Shown here piece by piece: positions 59,089 through 64,000 of a DNA stretch of 64,000 bases (its first letter is position 1; each line of letters opens with the position of its first letter). The position numbers and the translations under genes are program-made. Origin of the DNA: Pseudonocardia xinjiangensis (GTDB lineage: Bacteria > Actinomycetota > Actinomycetes > Mycobacteriales > Pseudonocardiaceae); NCBI RefSeq assembly GCF_012911925.1, contig NZ_JAAXKY010000010.1, positions 1-64,000 of the forward strand, written 5' to 3'. The notes beneath the pieces were generated by a model, which was not told the origin of the DNA, made no database searches, and was given only the letters and a program-made list of their open reading frames with translations.

Positions 59089-59176
59089 GGTAGCGTGTCC
59101 GAGCGGCCGAAGGAGCACGCCTCGAAAGCGTGTGAGGTGCAAGCCTCCGTGGGTTCAAATCCCACCGCTACCGCCA
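59089..59176 (+). tRNA. tRNA-Ser (anticodon CGA)
   Basis: 88 nt including encoded CCA. Acceptor arms GGTAGCG (59089-59095) and CGCTACC (59166-59172), discriminator G, then CCA. Anticodon CGA (59123-59125) in the loop CTCGAAA between stems CACGC and GCGTG. A long variable arm (GTGAGGTGCAAGCCTCC region) and TTCAAATC T-loop confirm a class II serine tRNA reading UCG codons. Confidence 0.96.
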
Positions 59177-59188
59177 CTGAACAGGGCA

Positions 59189-59224
59189 AACGCCGGGCCT
59201 TCCGTTGAGGGAGCGCCCGGCGTT
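59189..59224 (+). terminator. Terminator after tRNA-Ser
   Basis: AACGCCGGGC (59189-59198) pairs perfectly with GCCCGGCGTT (59215-59224), 13 nt after the tRNA end, followed by a T-rich CGTTCGTCGTCTGTT. Beyond it, to 59349, I see no gene; the repeat GTTGCAG..GTTGCAG (59234, 59246) is the only notable string. Confidence 0.75.
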
Positions 59225-59349
59225 CGTCGTCTGTTGCAGTTCTGGTTGCAGCCGCGACCCCGCTGCTGGGCGCGAGAGCATCTGGTGGAGGCGCGAGCGG
59301 AGTGCTCAGCAGTGCGCCGACGCCCACGAGCTCACCAAGACCAGCGCAA

Positions 59350-60105
59350 TCAGTCGGCCTTGAGGACGAAGAACAGGAAGCCCAGGAAGCGGGTGTCGGA
59401 CAGCGTGGCGAAGTCCTCCGGGAACATCTCCGGGGCCCCGGGCACGGCCGGCGGCTCGCTGATGACCTCGATCCGGAAGCCGGCCGCGGTGAAGGCGTCG
59501 GTCATCGCGTGCAGCGGCCGGTCCCAGAAGGTCAGCCGGGTGCTGCCCCCGCCCATCGTCCACTCCTCGGTGCGCTCGGTGACCCCGAAGTAGTTCGCCT
59601 TCTCCCCTGCCAGGCGCCTGATGAGAGCGAGGGCGAACGGGTGTTCGACCGTGGCGATGAGCCGCCCGCCGGGGACCAGCACGCGGTGCAGCTCGGCCAG
59701 GGTCGGTCCCCAGTCACGCAGGTAGTGCAGCACCAGGGACGCGACGACGTCGTCGAACGCGGCGTCGGCGAAGGGCAGCGGCTCGGCCAGGTCGGCGACC
59801 CGCAGGTCGGCGTCGGGGCCGAGTCGCCGCCGAGCCACCTCCAGCATGCCCACGCTCGCGTCGATGCCGGTGACGATGGCACCGCGGTCGCGCAGTGCGG
59901 CGGACAGGGGTCCCGCGCCGCACCCGGCGTCGAGGATCCGTCGCCCGGTCACGTCGCCGGCGAGCTCCAGGACCGCGGGCCGCTCGTAGTGGGCGTTCAG
60001 GAGGCTGACCTCGTTCTCGGCCGCGTACCCCTCGGCGATGGGGTCGTAAGCGCCTCCACCGGCCGGCTCAGCGATACGTGCATGATCTTGTGAATCCGTA
60101 GTCAC
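59350..60105 (-). CDS. Class I SAM-dependent methyltransferase
   Basis: 251 residues from GTG 60105. Motif I ILDAGCGAGPLSAAL, motif II-like VTGIDASVGMLEVARR, motif III FDDVVASLVLHYLRDW. A C-terminal insertion (ANYFGVTERTEEWTMGGGSTRLTFWDR by its ends) precedes DTRFLGFLFFVLKAD. These features place it among UbiE/COQ5-like small-molecule methyltransferases; substrate not evident. Stands alone on its strand, with 217 bp upstream free of genes. Confidence 0.88.
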   Translation of the reverse strand: MTTDSQDHARIAEPAGGGAYDPIAEGYAAENEVSLLNAHYERPAVLELAGDVTGRRILDAGCGAGPLSAALRDRGAIVTGIDASVGMLEVARRRLGPDADLRVADLAEPLPFADAAFDDVVASLVLHYLRDWGPTLAELHRVLVPGGRLIATVEHPFALALIRRLAGEKANYFGVTERTEEWTMGGGSTRLTFWDRPLHAMTDAFTAAGFRIEVISEPPAVPGAPEMFPEDFATLSDTRFLGFLFFVLKAD

Positions 60106-60322
60106 GCGGCTGATCGTGGCAGCCCGCGCCCGGCCACTTCTCGTGACGGATCCGGATCGTTCCGCGGTGGTGCCCCGTCGATGGCTTCCACAGCAAGCCG
60201 CTTCGACGTGCCGCGGAGCCTTTCAGCCGCGCTGGCCCACCGTCCACCCCTCTACCTCCGGCCCGGGGCGGCCGGTGGTCCGTCTACCCGGCCCTACCAC
60301 CGAAGGGGAGCCTTGACCCGGA

Positions 60323-61240
60323 TCAGATGTCGAGCTGCCACTCCCGGGCCGTCTCAGTCAGACGGCTGAACCCCAGCCGTTCAAGGAACGCCAACCGCGC
60401 CACTTCCTGCGGCGCCGCGTAGTCGAGCAGCCGATCGACCCGGGCCAGACGGAGCCAGTCAGCGGCCCGAGCGACCAGGCACGTACCGACACCGCGGCGA
60501 CGATGCGCCTCATCGACGTGCAGGTTCCCGACATCGGCCCAGCCTTCATGGCTCGACACGCGACCAGCACCGCTGATCCCGGTGTTGACCTCGATGAACC
60601 CGACCTCAACCCCGTCCCGCCGAGCCGTGAACCGCGTACCGGACACACCCAACGTGCGCACCAGGTCGAGGCCCACGGTGTGCCCCGAGGAGCGGGGGAG
60701 AGACGCGACGTCGGCCAGCAGGACGACCTCCGTCCGGTCCCCTCGCACGAACCCGATCCGTTCAAGGACCTCACGGACATGCGGCCACTGCTCAGGCAGG
60801 CCGTAGACGCCGGGCGCCGGCAGCGTTCCGTCAGCGGCGATCTTGGCTACCTGCCATCGACGCAGGACAGCAACAGCGGCATGAGCCACCGCCGCGCCAG
60901 CAGCCGAGGAGTCAGGCCAGACCGGAGCATCCGGCCAGTAGATCAACCAACGGATCTCACCGGTCCCACGCAAGGCCGGGCCCACATCCGTCCCCGTGCC
61001 GTACCGGACCAGGTGGGTCGCAGCAGACACGCGTCCTCGTTGCTCCACGACGAGGGTGACACGCTCGCTCACCCATGGGTCGACGATGAACTCCCCCGGA
61101 TCGCATTCCAGCTGGCTCAGCACAGCATTCACTGAGACCGACATCCCAGGGATGACCGCCTGGACGTGCGCGTTCACCAGCGCGGTCAGCTGGTCGCGGT
61201 CGGCGCGACGGAACGGTCTTACCTCTCCAATGGACACCAC
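60323..61240 (-). CDS. Tandem GNAT-family N-acetyltransferase
   Basis: 305 residues from GTG 61240 (GTG 61237 possible), with AGGAGAG upstream. Two GNAT-like halves: the N-terminal half (PFRRADRDQLTALVNAHV) is degenerate, while the C-terminal half has the acetyl-CoA loop HVDEAHRRRGVGTCLVARAADW (ends given), a typical R-x-x-G-x-G/A turn. The final SRLTETAREWQLDI is usual. Acceptor substrate unknown. Confidence 0.82.
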   Translation of the reverse strand: MVSIGEVRPFRRADRDQLTALVNAHVQAVIPGMSVSVNAVLSQLECDPGEFIVDPWVSERVTLVVEQRGRVSAATHLVRYGTGTDVGPALRGTGEIRWLIYWPDAPVWPDSSAAGAAVAHAAVAVLRRWQVAKIAADGTLPAPGVYGLPEQWPHVREVLERIGFVRGDRTEVVLLADVASLPRSSGHTVGLDLVRTLGVSGTRFTARRDGVEVGFIEVNTGISGAGRVSSHEGWADVGNLHVDEAHRRRGVGTCLVARAADWLRLARVDRLLDYAAPQEVARLAFLERLGFSRLTETAREWQLDI

Positions 61241-61514
61241 GGCTCTCCTATTCACCACGAGTGCAGGGAAGCCGCCACCGGTGCGGTACCTCATCAGGCT
61301 AGAGATCATCCGGGCGAGTGTCGATCGCGAAGAACAGCGACGGGCTCCGCCCGCACCCGGCAGGGCTCGGAGATCGGAGGAGATCACCACCAGCACGCAG
61401 CGTTGGTAGGCAAGAGCAGCTCGCGCGGACTATGCACGTACGCGGAGGGTATGAATGCAGATCGCCGCAGGCCAAGGTCAGGTTGACAGCCCACTGTAGA
61501 TCCATCGGAGCCGC
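61241..61514. other. Gene-poor stretch
   Basis: 274 bp between the GNAT and small hypothetical genes. It is less GC-rich than the surroundings in places (for example CTATGCACGTACGCGG near 61430). I see no ORF that looks real, no RNA gene and no clear promoter. Confidence 0.5.
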
Positions 61515-61787
61515 TCAACTGTCGCTCAGAACGATGTTGATGAGGGCTGTGACGTGCTGTTCGAGGACGGCGAGGTAGCCCAGCGGACGGCCGATGGCGA
61601 GCGTGATGCCGGCTAGGGCGTTGGGCCAACGGATGCCGCTCCGTCGCAGACCCAGAATGACGGCACGTTCGGCTAGCGTCCAGCTGAGCAGAGTGGCGCC
61701 GAGCCCTTTCGCCGCGTCGCTGTCTGGTCGCGTGCTTCCGACGTCCACCGGTTGAACCGGGTTTGATCTGTGGTCGAGCATGCCCAT
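61515..61787 (-). CDS. Small hypothetical protein
   Basis: 90 residues from ATG 61787; weak ribosome site. The C-terminal ~60 residues are helical and hydrophobic on one face (LLSWTLAERAVILGLRRSGIRWPNALAGITLAIGRPLGYLAVLEQHV by its ends), but not a transmembrane helix. I do not recognise it. Codon bias here is less extreme than in nearby genes, so this may be a real small gene or a remnant. Confidence 0.35.
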   Translation of the reverse strand: MGMLDHRSNPVQPVDVGSTRPDSDAAKGLGATLLSWTLAERAVILGLRRSGIRWPNALAGITLAIGRPLGYLAVLEQHVTALINIVLSDS

Positions 61788-61884
61788 GGCCAGGGTCGCG
61801 ACTGCGCATGTCCTGAGATCGCGAGCCGGGTGCGGCGGTCGGGGACGTGGTCCTTGGAGATGTAGTCGAGCAGGACCAGGCCGG

Positions 61885-62352
61885 TCAGTTGAGTCGGTAG
61901 GTCTGGTCGATGCGGATGGCGGTCACCGCGGCGGCGACGCTGCGGTAGCGGACGGCAGGTTCGTCGGGCCAGAGCATCGTGATGACCCGGTCGAGATGGG
62001 CGCTCAGGCCCGACAGCGCGAAGTGGATGCCGGCCGCTCGGGCGGTGTCTGCGAGGTCGACGAGCAGTTCGAACCCGCGCACGCAGCAGAAGCTCACCCC
62101 GGCCAGATCAAGCACCAGGTCGCCGTGTGCCTGGTCGGTAGCGGTGCTCAGCGCGGTCCGCACCAGGGGCCGGGTGAGCATGTCGATCTCCCCGAACACA
62201 CGCAGCACCACGATCGGCCCGGCCGGCCCGGTCTCGGTCTCGATGTCGCACCGGCATGTCCCGGCGGGATCGCCTGGATAGGCCTGCACCGCGCGGGAAC
62301 GATCGTCCGTGTGGTTCACGGTGGGGTTGGAACGGATGCTGCTGGCCGACAC
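61885..62352 (-). CDS. STAS-domain anti-sigma factor antagonist-like protein
   Basis: 155 residues from GTG 62352, with AAGGGGG upstream. The STAS core is GPIVVLRVFGEIDMLTRPLV, then DLVLDLAGVSFCCVRGFELLVDLADTAR and a late HFALSGLSAHLDRVITML (ends given). The usual phosphorylated Ser position reads SFCCVRG, so Cys replaces Ser, which could abolish phosphoregulation. A TTGACA promoter lies upstream. Next to two GAF-ANTAR genes on the same strand, it probably belongs to a light/stress-type regulatory set. Confidence 0.8.
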   Translation of the reverse strand: MSASSIRSNPTVNHTDDRSRAVQAYPGDPAGTCRCDIETETGPAGPIVVLRVFGEIDMLTRPLVRTALSTATDQAHGDLVLDLAGVSFCCVRGFELLVDLADTARAAGIHFALSGLSAHLDRVITMLWPDEPAVRYRSVAAAVTAIRIDQTYRLN

Positions 62353-62413
62353 GACGCGCCCCCTTTTGGGCTGACAGACGAAGCTGTCGCCGGGGGCTGG
62401 GGCAACACGGGTA

Positions 62414-62441
62414 AGGCTACGTCCCTGGTAGGACATGTCAA
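62414..62441 (-). promoter_or_regulatory. Housekeeping-type promoter for the STAS gene
   Basis: On the minus strand TTGACA (62441-62436), 16 nt, then TAGCCT (62419-62414, TANNNT type). The -35 overlaps the GAF-ANTAR stop codon. About 62 nt separate the -10 from the GTG start at 62352. Confidence 0.55.
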
Positions 62442-63211
62442 TCTTCGTGTTGACTCCGTCTGGCGGTGCTGGCCGGGTTCGGCGCAGTGATCTGGCCCGG
62501 GTCGAGTTGCAGGTTCGCGACCTGGCGGGCGACTTCGCTCAGTCGAAGGTTGTTGCTGCGGGCGTGGCGGCGGAGCCGGTCGAACGCAGCGTCCATGCTC
62601 AGGCCCAGCTGGTGTGCGATCACGCCCTTGGCCTGCTCGATGATCACCCGGCTGGTCAGGGCGGACTGGAGTTGTTCGTTGACGACCTCGCCGCGGCGGA
62701 TCACCCGCTCGGACAGGATGCCGATGGTGGCCACGTCGGCCAGTGCCTGGCCCAGCGCCAGGTCCGCGGGCGGCAGCGGTCCGGGTGTGCGGTGGAACAG
62801 GCTCAGCGCACCGATGGCCTGCCCGCGCAGCCGCAGCGGCAGGGCGTGCACCGACCGGAACGCCCCGGCCCGGGCGACGAAGGCGGTGAAGGTCGGCCAC
62901 CGCCCGGCCACGTCGGTGATGTCGGGCACGCTGACCGGGTCGCCGGTGGCGTAGCAGTCCAGGCACGGGCCCTGGTCGGCTTGCAGGGCCAGCAGTTCCA
63001 TGGTTTCGGCGTCCTCGCTGCTCGACGCCACGGCGCGCAGCTCGCGGCGGGCGTCCCCGAGCAGGATCCCGGCGGCGTCGGCGGCGAGGAGCTCGACGCT
63101 GTGCTCGACGAGCTGGTTGAGGAGGTCGATGATGTCGTAGTCATCGACCAGGGTGTCGGCGAGCGCGACGAACGCCACGCTGATCTGCTGTTCACGCTCA
63201 GGCTGGCTCAC
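62438..63211 (-). CDS. GAF-ANTAR regulator
   Basis: 257 residues from GTG 63211, with AAGAAGGGGG upstream. The N-terminal GAF-2 domain shows ADTLVDDYDIIDLLNQLVEHSVELLAADAAGILL (ends given) and DQGPCLDCYATGDPVSVPDI with a CLDC pair. The C-terminal ANTAR domain (residues ~170-230) shows SRVIIEQAKGVIAHQLG, LSMDAAFDRLRRHARS and LSEVARQVA, all residues for RNA hairpin binding. It probably acts by antitermination on target transcripts after GAF ligand or redox sensing. Confidence 0.92.
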   Translation of the reverse strand: MSQPEREQQISVAFVALADTLVDDYDIIDLLNQLVEHSVELLAADAAGILLGDARRELRAVASSSEDAETMELLALQADQGPCLDCYATGDPVSVPDITDVAGRWPTFTAFVARAGAFRSVHALPLRLRGQAIGALSLFHRTPGPLPPADLALGQALADVATIGILSERVIRRGEVVNEQLQSALTSRVIIEQAKGVIAHQLGLSMDAAFDRLRRHARSNNLRLSEVARQVANLQLDPGQITAPNPASTARRSQHED

Positions 63212-63245
63212 GACAGCCCCCTTCTTCTTGGGGTAGCGGCATCGG

Positions 63246-63968
63246 TCAGGTCATGTGCGGGGTGAACACCAGCCGCCGTTCGACCACGTCGTGGGCGACG
63301 TCGATGAGCAGCCGCTGACCGGCGAACGCGTGGGCGCGTAGCCGGGCGAGAGCGTCGGTGGGTTTGATCCGGAGCTGAGCCACCACCATGCCGGTGGCCT
63401 GGTGGATCTCGGCGCGGTGACCCAATGCTTGATCGAGCCAGCCATCCGGTCCGGCCGGGTCGGTGCGTTGCCCGAGCATCATCAACGCTGCCGTGTCCGC
63501 CGAGGCGAGCGCGTCGTGCCACTGGACATCGCTGAGCCCCCCCGGCGTGACCCGGTACAGGTCGAGCACCCCGAGGTTCACCGGACCCCATTGCAGCGGC
63601 AACGCGAACAGCGCGCAGACGTCGGTCTGTTCGGCCACCGCGGCGGCGAAGATCGGCCAGCGCGAGGTCTCGGTGGCGTGGTGCAGATCGGGCACCAGGA
63701 CCGGGCGGCCGGTGGTGGCCGCCTCCATGCAGGCGCCCTCGTACAGGGTGAACTGCAGGTCCTCCAGCAGCTCCGCGGTCGCGTCGGTCGCCCACAGCGT
63801 CTCCCGGGACACGCTCGCTGTGAGGAGCGAGATCGCCGCCCCGTCGACGTCGAGGCTCTGCACACACGCGGAGCAGATCAGCCCGGCCAGCCCACGCTCG
63901 TCGGTTCCGTCCCGCCCGAAGCCCAGCAGCGCGCGGGTCACCGGGCCCAGCTCAGCCACGCCGGACAC
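63246..63968 (-). CDS. GAF-ANTAR regulator, second copy
   Basis: 240 residues if begun at GTG 63968; the frame is open to the window edge (63968-64000), so the true N-terminus may lie further out. GAF part: CVQSLDVDGAAISLLT, YEGACMEAATTGRPVLVPDL. ANTAR part: HRAEIHQATGMVVAQLRI, PTDALARLRAHAFAGQRLL. It shares gene order and type with the neighbour 34 bp downstream, but the GAF sequences differ clearly. Probable stress or cell-wall-stress regulator. Confidence 0.88.
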   Translation of the reverse strand: MSGVAELGPVTRALLGFGRDGTDERGLAGLICSACVQSLDVDGAAISLLTASVSRETLWATDATAELLEDLQFTLYEGACMEAATTGRPVLVPDLHHATETSRWPIFAAAVAEQTDVCALFALPLQWGPVNLGVLDLYRVTPGGLSDVQWHDALASADTAALMMLGQRTDPAGPDGWLDQALGHRAEIHQATGMVVAQLRIKPTDALARLRAHAFAGQRLLIDVAHDVVERRLVFTPHMT

Positions 63969-64000
63969 CGCCCCACCGAGCCCGGCTACATCGAGGATTC

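Noticed and set aside
59177-59349. Integrated element at the tRNA-Ser gene
   Set aside because: The tRNA is intact and the flank carries a GTTGCAG repeat of a kind seen near attachment sites, but there is no integrase, no duplicated tRNA 3' end and no mobile gene downstream within the window.
1-64000. CRISPR arrays, rRNA genes, IS elements, riboswitches
   Set aside because: No regularly spaced repeats, rRNA-like stretch, transposase motif or convincing aptamer structure was found when reading both strands.

Overview
The window is about 64 kb of very GC-rich DNA with actinobacterial hallmarks: GTG and TTG starts, overlapping ATGA/GTGA gene junctions, a mycothiol-dependent-type isomerase, LytR-CpsA-Psr, Ku plus a LigD-type ligase, GAF-ANTAR regulators and a tRNA-adenosine-deaminase-associated protein. 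The gene set best suits a Pseudonocardiaceae member, possibly Pseudonocardia. This is an inference, since no rRNA or taxonomic marker is present. The sequence is chromosomal, with no phage, plasmid, IS element or CRISPR array.

Layout. 0-2 kb: end of an exopolysaccharide locus (PL14-like lyase fragment and a membrane-anchored beta-helix protein resembling an AlgG-type epimerase). 2-11.5 kb: an MDR oxidoreductase divergent from a CGNR regulator; a MEDS-STAS / MEDS-ATPase partner-switch pair; a Vms1/baeRF-type protein divergent from two co-transcribed dynamin-like GTPases; a hydrolase. 11.5-14.9 kb: a lipoprotein, glutamine-dependent NAD synthase and small proteins. 15.0-20.6 kb: a two-gene operon of an EctB-type diaminobutyrate aminotransferase and a 1,445-residue Pls-type membrane NRPS. 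No ectA or ectC is present, so the likely product is a cationic poly-amino acid, plausibly poly(2,4-diaminobutyrate). 21-24.3 kb: two SDR enzymes and a ThDP enzyme.

24.4-33.3 kb is a nearly complete non-phosphorylated L-fucose pathway with a CUT2 ABC importer: uptake, mutarotation, AKR-type dehydrogenase, lactonase, fuconate dehydratase and 2-keto-3-deoxyfuconate dehydrogenase. It runs as one overlapping operon from 33.12 to 25.19 kb. A convergent FadR-type regulator shares a 13-bp palindrome with the operon promoter. The lactonase has no ATG/GTG/TTG start that keeps its metal site and appears to start at CTG. 33.4-38.5 kb: a divergent RpiR regulator, a SIS protein and an NgcEFG-like amino-sugar importer without its own ATPase.

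38.6-54 kb is mostly housekeeping and hydrolytic genes: esterase, mycothiol-type isomerase, MSMEG_6728-like protein, VOC, LCP, serine hydrolase, NHEJ Ku/ligase, TyrA, amidase, M20 peptidase, TadA, Nudix and VapBC. Several structured intergenic repeats lie here. 54-59 kb: a polar amino-acid ABC importer next to an amidohydrolase/DUF59 pair and an IclR regulator, resembling accessory genes of propane monooxygenase operons but without the monooxygenase. 59.1 kb: tRNA-Ser(CGA). The right end holds a methyltransferase, a tandem GNAT protein, a STAS protein and two GAF-ANTAR regulators. A long palindromic element occurs twice (25.12 and 59.00 kb).
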